Shown: positions 44,988-55,042, numbered from the stretch's first letter. The stretch is 64,000 bases of DNA from Planctomycetota bacterium (GCA_021790385.1 JAJYDW010000011.1:1-64000); one strand, 5' to 3'. Notes: generated by a model from the sequence alone, not told the origin. Numbers and translations: made by a program.

Positions 44988-47675
44988 CTATTTTGCATCG
45001 TGCAGCAGTTTCGCCAGAGCCTGGTAGTCGGTTTTGCCGGTACCTAAAACCGGTATCTGCTCCAGCGTGCGCACGATACGTATATTATGCAATCCGGAAA
45101 GACCGGCCTGGCGAATCACCTGGTTGACCAAGGTCCGTTCCAGCGGGCGAATGACAAACAGAACCAGTTCGGGATGGTCCTGGTCCGGCGTGGGCAATAC
45201 CGCCAGGCATGGCCCCTGGTCGTCCGGGCGGCCATAGGCACGAACCAGCACCTCTTCAACAGCGGGCAGAGAAACCATTTCTCCGCCGATTTTCACAAAG
45301 CGTTTCAGCCGGCCCATAAACGTCAGGTTCCCCCGGGCATCCGCCTGCACCAGATCCCCGGTGCGATACCACGTATGGCCATCCCATGTTGCAAATGGCC
45401 GCGGGCCGTCGTAGTGCAGATACCCCCCAAATATGCTGGGGCCGCGGACCAGCAACATGCCGGTTTCACCTGGACCAAGCGGTTGACCGGTGTCCGGATG
45501 AACGATCGCCACAACCACGGATGGCAGCGGCTTTCCGATGGTACCCGGACGCAGATCATCTTCGCGCATCACCGCCACAAATGGCGAGCATTCGGTAATG
45601 CCGTAGCCTTCCAGAACCACTGCCCGCGGACAACGGACCTTGACGGCCTGGTACACGTCCGGCGGACATTTTTCGGCCCCGGTAACACACAGCCGCACGC
45701 TGGTTAAATCGGCGCCGCTGGAGCGTACTATATTGGCCGTAAACGTGGGTGTCCCCAATAAAATTGTCACCTGGTATGCCGGGATGATTTTGGCCAGCAC
45801 TGCTCCTTCATTCGGATTGGGATAATGCACCACCTTCACCCCGGCAAGCAGCGGCAAAAGCATGGTGGCAGTGATACCAAACGAATGAAACGGCGGCAAC
45901 ATGCCCAAAAAGCGGTCGCCCTCCAGGATCGTGATGCTTGCCAGTGCATCGCGGATGTTGGTCAATAAATTGGCATGGGTTAACGGCACGGCCTTGGGAA
46001 AAGCTTCCGATCCGCTGGTAAAGAGCACCACCGCGTTGGGCGCGGACGCAGCTTTGCGCAAGGCCCGCCAGGAAAACCTGGCGCGAATGGCTGCGGAAAG
46101 CTTCTCCCACTTGCTGATGCCGGCGGCTAAGTGTTCCAGGGGCACCAGCCGGCCTTTTAACGCGGTCATATCAATGCCCTGCGAGGCAAGGCGGTGCACC
46201 AGTGCGTCTGCCGTCAATACCTTCTGCACTTCCAGCAGGTCCAGGCTGTGCTGCACGTTGCGCTGGCCGGCGGTCCAGTTCACCATCACCGGCGTTTTAC
46301 CGGCAAAAAGAACCGCCAGAAAAACGGTGTCCGCGGCCACCGATGCGGGCAGCAAAATGCCCATGTATTGCCCCGGCATGGCGGCAATTTTCTGTTGCAG
46401 GGCCAGAATGGAGGTGATCAAATCGCGGTAGGTGCGGGAGCCATGCTGCATATCAGCCACAATAACCCGTCCGGGATTCCGGGCGGCCTGCGCCAAAAAC
46501 ACCTCCTGCACCGTGTTGCCCTCGGGGATCTGTGCCCGCACCCGGACCGGCTCGGCCAGCCACGCGGCCGAGGCTGGCGGTACACGGGCATCCGCCGCGG
46601 TGCCGGAGAGTTTGCCACACGCTGCCAACAGCACATCGCCCACCGTGTGTACCGATTCCACACTGGGCACCTGCACGGCAAATTCCTTTTCCAGCCAGAA
46701 GATAATGTCGGTAATGGCCAGGCTATCCAGGCCCAGATCACGGGCCAACTGCTGGTGATCCTGTAGATCGGTTACGCCGGTGGCCTGCCACAGATACTCC
46801 AGCACAATTTGCCGGGTGGCTGGCGGCACTGCGCCGGTACTGCCGGTGGCGGCGGCGGCAGCGTGCGGCGGCATTTCGCGGGAACCACCTTTATTTTCCC
46901 AGCGGCTATACGGTACGTACAGTGCTGGTGGAGTGGACTGATTATAAAACGTATCCAGATACGCATTCAGGGTGGCTTTGTCGGCATGGCGCGGTATATC
47001 CGTCGGTTCGGCCAGGACGATGTCAACGTTCCGTTTGGGTGCAAAACACACGCCGCTGGCCAGTAGCGAAGGTATATGTTTCACCAGGCCCCGACCCAGT
47101 TGTGGAGGCGTACCGGCTGCCCAGCCAAAGCTGCTGCCCCACAAGCCGGTGGTACGCACCAGCACTACCCGTATATCCGGCAACCTGGCCAGAATGCGAT
47201 GCACCGCGCTGACCCCGCCCAGAGTTTCCACCTGCTGGCGCATGATGCGTCCGGCCGGATAAAGCAGTACGTTTTCTCCGCGCTGCAGGGCCTCAATGCA
47301 CAGTTCAATGGCGTGCTGCGCTTTGCCGGCATTGGCGGTATCCGTACTGGACATATCCGGAATCGGCAAAACGCCCAGCCGATTGGCCAAAGGGCGAATC
47401 AGCGGCTTGTTGACCTGGTTTTCCAGGGCCAGCGGCCGCACGCCGAATTTTCCGTGCAGGTAGGCCAGAACAATCACTGGATCAATAAGGGCGGGATGAT
47501 TGGGCAAAAACAAAATGCCCTGCATACCTCGTTTATTTACCTCTGCCACGCCATGCATACGTACGCGGTAACGCAGGGAGAGCACTCGACGGGTCAGCAG
47601 GCACAGCACCTGGGCCGACCGACGTGGCCGACCGGGTATGCGTCTGCTGACAGCAGATGTTACCTGAGAACACAT
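44988..47675 (-). CDS. Acyltransferase-ACP-acyl ligase fusion (Aas-like)
   Basis: The 895-residue protein has three parts. An N-terminal PlsC-type acyltransferase carries N59-H60-x4-D65 (NHPALID). An acyl carrier domain (about 285-360) has Ser318 in DLGLDSLAITD as the phosphopantetheine site. A C-terminal AMP-dependent acyl ligase (about 395-890) has VLFTSGSEAFPKAVPLTH, YGITECSP and YRTGDLVQ. E. coli Aas re-acylates lysophospholipids with an acyltransferase and a ligase but has no carrier domain; here the carrier sits between them. The gene starts two bases behind the LplT-like transporter stop, so the pair matches lplT-aas. The start at 47675 has no strong ribosome site, as expected for coupling. 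Confidence 0.88.
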   Translation of the reverse strand: MCSQVTSAVSRRIPGRPRRSAQVLCLLTRRVLSLRYRVRMHGVAEVNKRGMQGILFLPNHPALIDPVIVLAYLHGKFGVRPLALENQVNKPLIRPLANRLGVLPIPDMSSTDTANAGKAQHAIELCIEALQRGENVLLYPAGRIMRQQVETLGGVSAVHRILARLPDIRVVLVRTTGLWGSSFGWAAGTPPQLGRGLVKHIPSLLASGVCFAPKRNVDIVLAEPTDIPRHADKATLNAYLDTFYNQSTPPALYVPYSRWENKGGSREMPPHAAAAATGSTGAVPPATRQIVLEYLWQATGVTDLQDHQQLARDLGLDSLAITDIIFWLEKEFAVQVPSVESVHTVGDVLLAACGKLSGTAADARVPPASAAWLAEPVRVRAQIPEGNTVQEVFLAQAARNPGRVIVADMQHGSRTYRDLITSILALQQKIAAMPGQYMGILLPASVAADTVFLAVLFAGKTPVMVNWTAGQRNVQHSLDLLEVQKVLTADALVHRLASQGIDMTALKGRLVPLEHLAAGISKWEKLSAAIRARFSWRALRKAASAPNAVVLFTSGSEAFPKAVPLTHANLLTNIRDALASITILEGDRFLGMLPPFHSFGITATMLLPLLAGVKVVHYPNPNEGAVLAKIIPAYQVTILLGTPTFTANIVRSSGADLTSVRLCVTGAEKCPPDVYQAVKVRCPRAVVLEGYGITECSPFVAVMREDDLRPGTIGKPLPSVVVAIVHPDTGQPLGPGETGMLLVRGPSIFGGYLHYDGPRPFATWDGHTWYRTGDLVQADARGNLTFMGRLKRFVKIGGEMVSLPAVEEVLVRAYGRPDDQGPCLAVLPTPDQDHPELVLFVIRPLERTLVNQVIRQAGLSGLHNIRIVRTLEQIPVLGTGKTDYQALAKLLHDAK

Positions 47676-47677
47676 GC

Positions 47678-48997
47678 CTATATTACCTCTGACGTTATCT
47701 CTCCGGGCTTGCGCCTGGCAAAAACCGGTACCACCGCCAAAGCCGCGGGAAATGTTACCAGGCCCATGAGCACAAAAATGGTGGAGGACTGCAAGTATTT
47801 CTGCAGCGGAATGTAGATAATGCCTGCCGCCAGCAGGCCCACGGATGAAGCAAAACTGGCTGCGGCAATCACGCGTCCGCGTTTACGAGGTTCCGGCCGG
47901 GTCTGAAAAAAGCTTCCCAGCGGCACCATCATCAGGCCCCCGGCCACACCGGCACAGGCCAGCATGGACAACAGAAAAATAATCCGCCCATGTCCCGGGA
48001 AAAGCGGGGCCAGACCGGACAGGCACAAAAACAGGCCCAGCGCTCCGGTGGCCCCGGGTGTTACCCACAGGCCGTTGTCTTTGGCGATTATATTGCCCGC
48101 CGCCAAGGCTCCCACCACCACGCCCAGCATTTCCGCCAGGGCCAGATAGCTGGTGGTGGCATCATTAAGCCCGAACTGCACCTCCCCCATTTTATTGATG
48201 AAAAGTATCTGCAAACCGGCGATAAACCAGAAATACGTATACGTGATGACGGCAGCCGAGAGCAGCCGATCGCTCCGCAGACCCCACAGATCCAGCAGCG
48301 AGCTTAAAGGACCGGCCCAGGGGAACGGTTCTTTCGGATTGCCCGCAGGCCGATACGGAACTCCAAAACTTACCAGCAGCCCGATCACTGAAACCACCAG
48401 CAGCGAGCACGCCGCAACCAATCGCCCCAGTGGCAGGCCGTGAAAAGTGCCCTTGAGATTCAGCGTCAGGCCCGCGGCCACTACGCCCAGCAGAATGCCC
48501 GCGGTGGTTGCGGAAGTAAGCCGGGCATTGGCATGCACCACGTAACTTTCCGGGTAAACATCGGGAATGCAGCCGCTTAAGGCCGGGCCGAAAATAGTGG
48601 CCTGCAGAGCCATCAGAAAAATCACCGTTACAATCAGCGGCCAGTTGAGCGTCATAATGCCCACCCCACCCAGCCCCAGAAACGCCAGTTCCATGACTTT
48701 GGAGATAATAATGACGTTGCGCCGCGGAAATCGATCCGCCAGCCAGCCTGCGGTGGCATAAAACAGCAGAAACGGCAGGGTAAACAAAATAGTGATCACT
48801 CCGGGCAGGCCCGTGTGATGGTGGCTAAGCGCCAAAAGGCTTACTGCCTGTTTGTTGAAATTGTCATTGAAGTTGCCCAGCGTATAGGCCACGGCCATGG
48901 CGATAAAAAGCTTGCGTCCGCGGCGAATCTGCTCGGCGATGCCGGCTGTCGGCTGCTCCGGTGGAACCGCGGTACCGGTTGGGTCGAGTTCGGCCAT
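47678..48997 (-). CDS. lplT: LplT-like lysophospholipid transporter (MFS)
   Basis: The 439-residue major facilitator protein has about 12 membrane segments. The loop 2-3 motif is GWLADRFPRRNVIIISK, and FIAMAVAYTLGNFNDNFNKQA in the first helix resembles LplT. LplT flips lysophosphatidylethanolamine and related lipids across the inner membrane for repair. ATG 48997 follows AAAAGGGACC. Its stop lies two bases before the Aas-like gene. Aas-type partners are the best evidence for substrate; other MFS functions cannot be ruled out by sequence alone. Confidence 0.85.
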   Translation of the reverse strand: MAELDPTGTAVPPEQPTAGIAEQIRRGRKLFIAMAVAYTLGNFNDNFNKQAVSLLALSHHHTGLPGVITILFTLPFLLFYATAGWLADRFPRRNVIIISKVMELAFLGLGGVGIMTLNWPLIVTVIFLMALQATIFGPALSGCIPDVYPESYVVHANARLTSATTAGILLGVVAAGLTLNLKGTFHGLPLGRLVAACSLLVVSVIGLLVSFGVPYRPAGNPKEPFPWAGPLSSLLDLWGLRSDRLLSAAVITYTYFWFIAGLQILFINKMGEVQFGLNDATTSYLALAEMLGVVVGALAAGNIIAKDNGLWVTPGATGALGLFLCLSGLAPLFPGHGRIIFLLSMLACAGVAGGLMMVPLGSFFQTRPEPRKRGRVIAAASFASSVGLLAAGIIYIPLQKYLQSSTIFVLMGLVTFPAALAVVPVFARRKPGEITSEVI

Positions 48998-49052
48998 GGG
49001 GTTGGTCCCTTTTACATACTCCGGCGGTTATCCGCCGCTGGTCGGCAACGCC

Positions 49053-49922
49053 TTACCTGAAGGATGCTCCAACCTGATTGAGCAGGCTCGTGGCCGTGGA
49101 ACAAGCGAGGTGGAAAGATTCCGTTGTCGGCATTTTGGAATACGCCACGTTAGCCGTTCCCGAAGGCCCGGTCTGCGCCACCGCTCCGGAATGAGACAAA
49201 TGCGGTTCCACCGCCAGCGGCCCTGCCCACCGGTGCTGGAGTGCATCGGAAAGAATTTCCCGCACGTAGCCGTCCCCCAGCCCCACCGGTTGATGCTGGC
49301 CGGCACGTGAATCCTTCAGGTGAAAGGCATCGGTGAGCTGGCGCAGGCGCAGCCAGTTATCCCACACGTTTTCACCCGATTGGTTGTAATTGTCGAAATC
49401 AAAAATCAGGCGAAATGCCCCCTCCGGCCGGCGCAGCTCGCGGGCGATGGTCTGTACATCCTGGCATAGGTCGCCAAAAATGTGCCGCTCATTTTCGTGG
49501 TAAAGCACCAGCTTCAGCCTGGTGGCCAGAGCGGAGAGTTCGCGCAGTCGCCGCAGAGTTTCCGCCTGCCAGGCGTCGTGGGATTGCTGGGCTTTGTTGT
49601 AATAACTGAAAATTCGCACCGCATGACAGCCCAGTACCGGAGCCAGTTGGCCCAGATGTTCCAGCTTTTGAACGTCAATGGCAAAATCATCGGCAATGTC
49701 AATTTTCCCAATCGGGCTGCCGAACATCTGCACCTGAATTCCTGCCGCATCCAGCTTCCGGCGAACTTCCCGGGCGTGCGGCACAGGCAATACGGTGCAG
49801 TTGAAGTTGTCGATGGAACGCAGATCCATCCGCGAAATGCGGGCTTTTTGCAAGGCGGCAATTTGCTCATCGCAGGAAGCCCCGGCCTCATCAGAAAATG
49901 CGGAAAGTGTCCAGTCTGGCAT
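49053..49922 (-). CDS. TIM-barrel sugar isomerase/epimerase-like protein
   Basis: The 289-residue protein belongs to the xylose-isomerase-like TIM-barrel (AP endonuclease 2) group. Metal-binding positions are suggested by VLYHENERHIFGD, LIFDFDNYNQSGEN, FHLKDSR and VEPHLSHSG. Members isomerise or epimerise sugars, inositols or hydroxypyruvate; the substrate is open. ATG 49922 is preceded by AGGAGAATTAAACC. It lies 55 bases before the transporter start on the same strand but reads as an independent gene. No export signal is seen. Confidence 0.82.
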   Translation of the reverse strand: MPDWTLSAFSDEAGASCDEQIAALQKARISRMDLRSIDNFNCTVLPVPHAREVRRKLDAAGIQVQMFGSPIGKIDIADDFAIDVQKLEHLGQLAPVLGCHAVRIFSYYNKAQQSHDAWQAETLRRLRELSALATRLKLVLYHENERHIFGDLCQDVQTIARELRRPEGAFRLIFDFDNYNQSGENVWDNWLRLRQLTDAFHLKDSRAGQHQPVGLGDGYVREILSDALQHRWAGPLAVEPHLSHSGAVAQTGPSGTANVAYSKMPTTESFHLACSTATSLLNQVGASFR

Positions 49923-50162
49923 GGTTTAATTCTCCTGTATAACCCGACCCATGAGCAGGATTATCCGCGAAGGTGTGTGGTTACACCAGTGCCGGCTGGG
50001 TGCAGCAGATATTGTTTCACCGCCGAGCACGCAGGGGGCGCGGGCTGCGGCCCGTAGGACGGGAGTTGGGAGTTTGGCGATTCAACACTAAATAATTCCT
50101 ACAAACAAGACACGAGGCGATCAGCGATCAGCATTCAGCGGTCAGCTTTCAGTGATTGGCGG

Positions 50163-50215
50163 AGGCAAGATTGTCAAGATTATCAAGGTTATCAAGATTT
50201 TCATACATTTTTAAC
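50163..50215 (+). repeat. ATCAAGG-type repeat, copy B
   Basis: This is the plus-strand counterpart of 714-765: consecutive AAGATTATCAAGG-like units that end in TTTTCATACATTTTTAA. It lies about 290 bases upstream of the hairpin block, in the same order as in copy A. Confidence 0.6.
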
Positions 50216-50430
50216 CGAAGTCAGGAGGCAGGAGATAGGAGACGATATTGCACCACAATGGACACAAAGGTACACGAAGGAATAAATCGATCAGCGTTCA
50301 GCAGCCAGTATTCAGCGGGCCGGCGGATTTTGCGGGCAAGATGCCCGCGGTCCCGGGAACGGCCATAGGGAGAACCATTGCGGACAAGGTGGCTGCACCT
50401 CCACTGCTTGACTGTTGTCCCGCTGTTGAC

Positions 50431-50610
50431 GGCTGGGCATTGTTGGTTGCTCCTTACAAATCTGCTGGCGGGGTATACTTGTCGCTTACGCCTCGCTGGC
50501 GGCCAAAACTCCTGGGCCGCAAAATATAAATTTAATTTGCGAGGCCCCTTTCGGGAGTTCCACTGGGAAGTAGTAGGCGGGGTATGGGGAGGGATAACGG
50601 GTGCGCGGGC
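50431..50610 (+). repeat. Structured interspersed repeat, copy B
   Basis: This block matches the minus strand of 298-480, starting GGCTGGGCATTGTTGGTTGC in both. The hairpin at 50507-50559 has AACTCC/GGAGTT, GGGCC/GGCCC and GCAAA/TTTGC stems. Copy A differs in the inner stem but still pairs partly. The block ends about 10 bases before the secDF stop codon on the opposite strand. Confidence 0.65.
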
Positions 50611-50622
50611 TGGGGCAAGCGG

Positions 50623-53600
50623 TCAAGCCGACGGCGGCAACTGGGCAGTAGCCAAGGCTGAAGCATTGGCCGATTTCGATTCCGGCATACCTGGATAGGC
50701 CGCAGGTTTTGACGGCCGATCTTTCACATGCAGCAGCATGGGGGAAGCGATGGCCAAAGTGCTGTAGGCCCCGGTGAACACACCAATGAGCATGGCATAG
50801 GCGAATCCATGTACGCCCTGGCCGCCAAAAACATACAAAATTGCCACGACCACAAACACCGTAAAGGTGGTCCAGATGGTTCTGCCAAAGCATTGATTGA
50901 TGGAATCGTTGACCAGTTTTTGCGTAAGCGGAGATTTAAGTCGGCCGCGGTTTTCGCGCACCCGGTCAAAGATGACAATGGTATCGTTGACGCTGTAGCC
51001 GATGACGGTGAGATATGCGGCGATCATGGTCATATTGATCTTAAAATCACTGACCAGAAAAGCCCGTCCAATAACCGTGTCGTGGATGTAAACGGCCAAT
51101 ACAGTGGCGGCCACGGCCACGATGGCATCATGCACCAGGGAAAACACCACGCCAAAGCCGTAACGGATACCGCCGAAGCGAATCCATACGTATGCCACAA
51201 TTAAGATCAGCGAAATCGCCACAGCCATCAGGGCGTTGAGGCGGGCTTCCGTGGCGACCTGCGGTGCAAAACTGGTGATGCCCGCCAAACCACCGGAGGT
51301 GGTCAGGGCGGTGCGAATGATGTTCCATTCCGCACCGGCCACGTGCTGTTTCCAGGAAGCCAGGTCTGAAGCGTTGTAGGCGTTATAGGCAAAATGAGGA
51401 TCCGCGGCCACCACCACCGCTTCGGTTACCGGCGCATGGCCATGACCCAAAGTGGCTCCAGACGCATAGCGGATCGGAATCACTTTGAACGGGCGATATT
51501 CCAGCGCGGCAAAATCCGGTTCCTGACTCATATCCCGGATGCGGCGGGTAAGAGACGATGCCGCTTCCGGCGGCCTGATGTTCCGCAGAATCACCGCCAC
51601 GCCGCCACGGTAATCGCTGATATCCACATTGGGCATGGATGCCACCAGTTCCTGTAAATCGCCATGGGTAATGGGAATGACGGTGCGGTTGTCCAGAAGA
51701 TCCTGAATGTGTGCCGGAGTAACATTGACGTTGGCAAAACTCAGCCGCCGCTTCACGGCAATGACATTGGAAAATGCGGCTTCAAGATTGCTGGCCAGCA
51801 ACTGCACCGGAGCCGGCCCGGTGGCCGCCTTACCCTTGGCCATTTTGGTGGGGTTGACAATACTGGTAATAATCTGAAATTCGTTATGATGCGTACCCAC
51901 GCTGTAAACGGTGGCATGGCGCAGGGCCTTGAGGCCGGGGACCTGGCTGGAAAGTTGCAGGATTTTGGCGCGCACCTGGGCGACTTTCATGGTTTTGCCG
52001 TGTTCCAGACGCATGGTGATCTGGGTACCGCCGTTGAATTCAGTATCATATTTTTTATTGCCCCGCAGGAAAAAGGCGGTGAGGCCGGAAATCATGATTA
52101 TGGCGGAAACGGACCAGAAAATGCGACGCTTGCCGATCCAGTCAAAATTGGTCAGGGTGAAAACCCGCATAAAGGGCCAACGACCGCGCAGCCACGTGAA
52201 GGTGAACATGTCCCGGAAATATTCTTTCACGGACAGATCATCGATTTTTTTCATCACGCCGAAGCGGATGGCCGCGATCATCAGGGTACGGGTGACAAAA
52301 AGGGCGGTAAACATGTGCACCGCCAGCCCGATCAGCAGCGTTACGCCAAAGCCCTTGACATCTTCCGAACCCAGCCATACCAGCACAATGCTGGTCAGCG
52401 AAGTGGTGGTGTTGGCATCAAAAATGGTCCAGAAAACTTTGTCATAGCCCTGCTTGACGGCCAGCCAGAGGCTGGCCCCCTTGTGGAGTTCTTCCCGGAT
52501 GCGCTCGTTGATTAGAATGTTGGCATCCACCGCCATGCCCAGGGTCAGCACCACACCGGCAATGCCCGGCAGGGTGAAAGTGGCGTGAATCATGGACATC
52601 ACGCCCAGCAGCAGAATCAGGTTGAGGATAAGGGCCACATCCGCAAAGGCCCCTGTGATGGTGTAATAAATAAACATGAATACAAGCACGACAATTACCG
52701 CGATAACGGCACTGTGCAGCCCGGCCCGCAGGTTATCAGCTCCGAGTGTGGCTCCGATGGTTTGCACGGAGATGGGATGATTCTGCAGCGTGGCCGGCAG
52801 TGAACCAGCATTGAGAATCTGGGCCAGCATTTTGCCCTGCTTTTGAATGCGGCGGGCAGCCTGCGCGGTATTGGCCGATCCCAGGGTGATTTCACCGGAT
52901 CCGCCGATGGCGCTTCGGATATTCGGGGCTTCAATGGCCTTGCCATCCATCAAAATAGCCATATCCCGGTGGATATTGTTGCTGGTGAGTTGGCGCATGT
53001 AAACCGCCCCGATGGGGTCCAGGTTAAAGGTCACCATAAAACCGCCGCTCTGCGGATCTGTAGTCAGGTTGGCGTAATCAATTTTCCATGGACGGCGGGT
53101 GGGGTTATGGGTTAACGCACGGGCCTGAGTATGATAAAGGAGAATATAATGCTGGCCTTCCCATTGACCGGTAACATAATGGGAATCGTGCAGCAGGCTC
53201 TTACCATTGGTGTTATCAATGGGGTACCAGCGGGTACCCGGCGGCGTAAAGCCGCTGTGCGGACCCTTGAGCGATAACTGTGCCAAGGCCTTGGAGACCG
53301 CGGGGTTTTGGGGGCTGACGGTAATCCGAAAATCAAGCACGCCGGCTCCGCGCAACAGGCGTTCGAGTTCCGCGGGATTTTCCAGACCGCCGCTGTGTTT
53401 GCGTCGGGCGGCATACGCCAGGACCAGCTTTTTAAGCAAAGCGGCGCGGCCGGGATGGTCGACAATCGCCTTTTGCAGGGCTTTTTCGGCACTGGCATTG
53501 TTGGTCTGGTAGGTGGCGGAGAGCAAATGGGCCAGATGCTGCAGGTCGATGTTGGAATGCAGCACCGCCGCCAGATATTGCTGGTACATTTCGGATGCCT

Positions 53601-54162
53601 TCAGGCGTTGGGCGATCAGCGCCGGTGGAATGGACAGCGGATTGTTGGCGTACTTCGCCTGGGCCTTGTTGGCGGCCATGAGATCATCATACGCAACAGC
53701 TAATTGGTGCAGCAGGAGCAATCGCTGGTGATTTTTACCAGCCAGGGCAAGCATTTCCAAGGCCCTTTTTTGTGGTGAAGCACGCAAAGCCGCCGCCACC
53801 TGGGAAGGTTCAATGTTATCGCGCATCAAAGCGTCCACCAGCTTCTGGTAGCGGGCCTGGGCAAGTCGCGACTTATCACTGGCCAGGGGCATTTGAATTT
53901 CAATACGGTCGCCGCTGAGGACTCGCCACACCAGATTACGCACGTTTTTAGGGTCTACGCGCCGGCGCAGTGTGGTGATTACCTGGCGGGCAAGCTGGTT
54001 GGGATCGCCATGATAACCTGGGGGGATATTAAGCTGGTAAATCAGTACCGTGCCGCCGGAAAGGTCGATCCCACCCTTGAGGCCATAGGAAAAAATACCA
54101 AACAGGGCGAGCGCAACGGCCGCAATAATAATGGTAAATCTGGTAAGAAGATTGCTTTTCAT
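50623..54162 (-). CDS. secDF: Fused SecD-SecF protein export subunit
   Basis: The 1179-residue protein joins SecD (first helix KSNLLTRFTIIIAAVALALF, a long periplasmic domain with SGGTVLIYQLNIPPG, and a C-terminal helix bundle with LTLGMAVDANILINERIREE) to SecF (starting near KRRIFWSVSAIIMISGLTAF; VIGYSVNDTIVIFDRVRENR). SecDF uses the proton gradient to pull exported proteins through SecYEG. The fused form and its large first periplasmic region (with Ala/Gln-rich helical insertions) fit planctomycetes. ATG 54162 lies directly before the first helix and has GGAACGA upstream; a frame to 54270 would add 36 polar residues. yajC lies upstream in the usual order. Confidence 0.96.
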   Translation of the reverse strand: MKSNLLTRFTIIIAAVALALFGIFSYGLKGGIDLSGGTVLIYQLNIPPGYHGDPNQLARQVITTLRRRVDPKNVRNLVWRVLSGDRIEIQMPLASDKSRLAQARYQKLVDALMRDNIEPSQVAAALRASPQKRALEMLALAGKNHQRLLLLHQLAVAYDDLMAANKAQAKYANNPLSIPPALIAQRLKASEMYQQYLAAVLHSNIDLQHLAHLLSATYQTNNASAEKALQKAIVDHPGRAALLKKLVLAYAARRKHSGGLENPAELERLLRGAGVLDFRITVSPQNPAVSKALAQLSLKGPHSGFTPPGTRWYPIDNTNGKSLLHDSHYVTGQWEGQHYILLYHTQARALTHNPTRRPWKIDYANLTTDPQSGGFMVTFNLDPIGAVYMRQLTSNNIHRDMAILMDGKAIEAPNIRSAIGGSGEITLGSANTAQAARRIQKQGKMLAQILNAGSLPATLQNHPISVQTIGATLGADNLRAGLHSAVIAVIVVLVFMFIYYTITGAFADVALILNLILLLGVMSMIHATFTLPGIAGVVLTLGMAVDANILINERIREELHKGASLWLAVKQGYDKVFWTIFDANTTTSLTSIVLVWLGSEDVKGFGVTLLIGLAVHMFTALFVTRTLMIAAIRFGVMKKIDDLSVKEYFRDMFTFTWLRGRWPFMRVFTLTNFDWIGKRRIFWSVSAIIMISGLTAFFLRGNKKYDTEFNGGTQITMRLEHGKTMKVAQVRAKILQLSSQVPGLKALRHATVYSVGTHHNEFQIITSIVNPTKMAKGKAATGPAPVQLLASNLEAAFSNVIAVKRRLSFANVNVTPAHIQDLLDNRTVIPITHGDLQELVASMPNVDISDYRGGVAVILRNIRPPEAASSLTRRIRDMSQEPDFAALEYRPFKVIPIRYASGATLGHGHAPVTEAVVVAADPHFAYNAYNASDLASWKQHVAGAEWNIIRTALTTSGGLAGITSFAPQVATEARLNALMAVAISLILIVAYVWIRFGGIRYGFGVVFSLVHDAIVAVAATVLAVYIHDTVIGRAFLVSDFKINMTMIAAYLTVIGYSVNDTIVIFDRVRENRGRLKSPLTQKLVNDSINQCFGRTIWTTFTVFVVVAILYVFGGQGVHGFAYAMLIGVFTGAYSTLAIASPMLLHVKDRPSKPAAYPGMPESKSANASALATAQLPPSA

Positions 54163-54318
54163 ATTCGTTCCATGATGGCCATCGGTTCCGCCGGCCGCCG
54201 TCGATTCCAGTTGTGAATCTTTTGTTTTTGCGGTCCCCGCCGCCCAAGGGGTTGCCTTGTGGAGATTCATACCGCACCGGGTGTTCCGGAGGCACCGGAA
54301 AATCCGCCGGGACTGTTG

Positions 54319-54921
54319 TTAAGCCTTCTTATCTTCCGGGGAATCATCCTCTGCCAGCACGCGGGAGATGGCGCTTTTCAGATAATGGGCTTTCACATTG
54401 GCGGATTCGTCCACCTTCAGCACCACCACATCATCGCGAACGTCCACCACAGAGCCGACCAGGCCGCCAATGGTGACCACGCGGCTGCCCTTTTTCATGG
54501 TGGCCAGCATCTGCTTGCGTTTTTTTTCTTCCTTGCGTGGGCCGCGAATCAGCATGATGACCAGTATCGCCGCCGCACCAAGCATCAAAAATGTAAACCA
54601 ACTGTTATTGGCGGGGGCCGGGGCTGGTTGCGTGGTCGGTGCCTTAATCGTTTTGGTTCCGGAGTTGGCGGTCATGATGGCCTTGACCCCGCTGCTGACG
54701 GCCGCGGTTTTACCGGAAGGTGTGGCGGGCGTCGCCGGAGCAACGACCGCCGTATTGGTACCGCCGGCGTTCTTCGCCACCGGTGGGGAGCCTGCCGGTT
54801 TAACCACCGCGGTTACCTGGGCTTGCGCTGAGGCATTAAACGGGGGCGTTGCCGCCGGAATGATCACACCGGCAACCACCGCCGCCATAAACATTTGTTT
54901 CACTGAAGTTACACGCAACAT
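54319..54921 (-). CDS. yajC: Preprotein translocase accessory subunit YajC
   Basis: The 200-residue protein ends in a YajC domain: one membrane helix (WFTFLMLGAAAILVIMLIRG), a basic stretch (RKEEKKRKQMLATMKKG), then SRVVTIGGLVGSVVDVRDD. It differs from the usual 85-110 residue form by an N-terminal extension with a signal-like hydrophobic segment and a long Ala/Thr/Pro-rich linker. YajC forms part of the SecDF-YajC complex. ATG 54921 follows GGTGGA. The gene is between tgt and secDF on the same strand, the standard arrangement. Confidence 0.9.
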   Translation of the reverse strand: MLRVTSVKQMFMAAVVAGVIIPAATPPFNASAQAQVTAVVKPAGSPPVAKNAGGTNTAVVAPATPATPSGKTAAVSSGVKAIMTANSGTKTIKAPTTQPAPAPANNSWFTFLMLGAAAILVIMLIRGPRKEEKKRKQMLATMKKGSRVVTIGGLVGSVVDVRDDVVVLKVDESANVKAHYLKSAISRVLAEDDSPEDKKA

Positions 54922-55042
54922 GATTCCACCTATAGCAAATTCCGCAACATTCTTGAGCCAATCGCCGGGCTGCGGCAGGCAGCCCATCGGCGTTTGGCCC
55001 GCCGCCCATCGACATTCTGTTGACCTGCGGCCGGTGCGCCCG

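Larger units (their letters stand above)
49923..50622. other. Second repeat-rich island, no gene
   Basis: Between the isomerase and secDF is a patchwork of phrases such as GCGATCAGCATTCAGCGG, GGCAAGATGCCCGCGG and ACACAAAGGTACACGAAGG. It matches the island at the left end of the window. No frame with a ribosome site or recognisable family is present. Confidence 0.6.
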
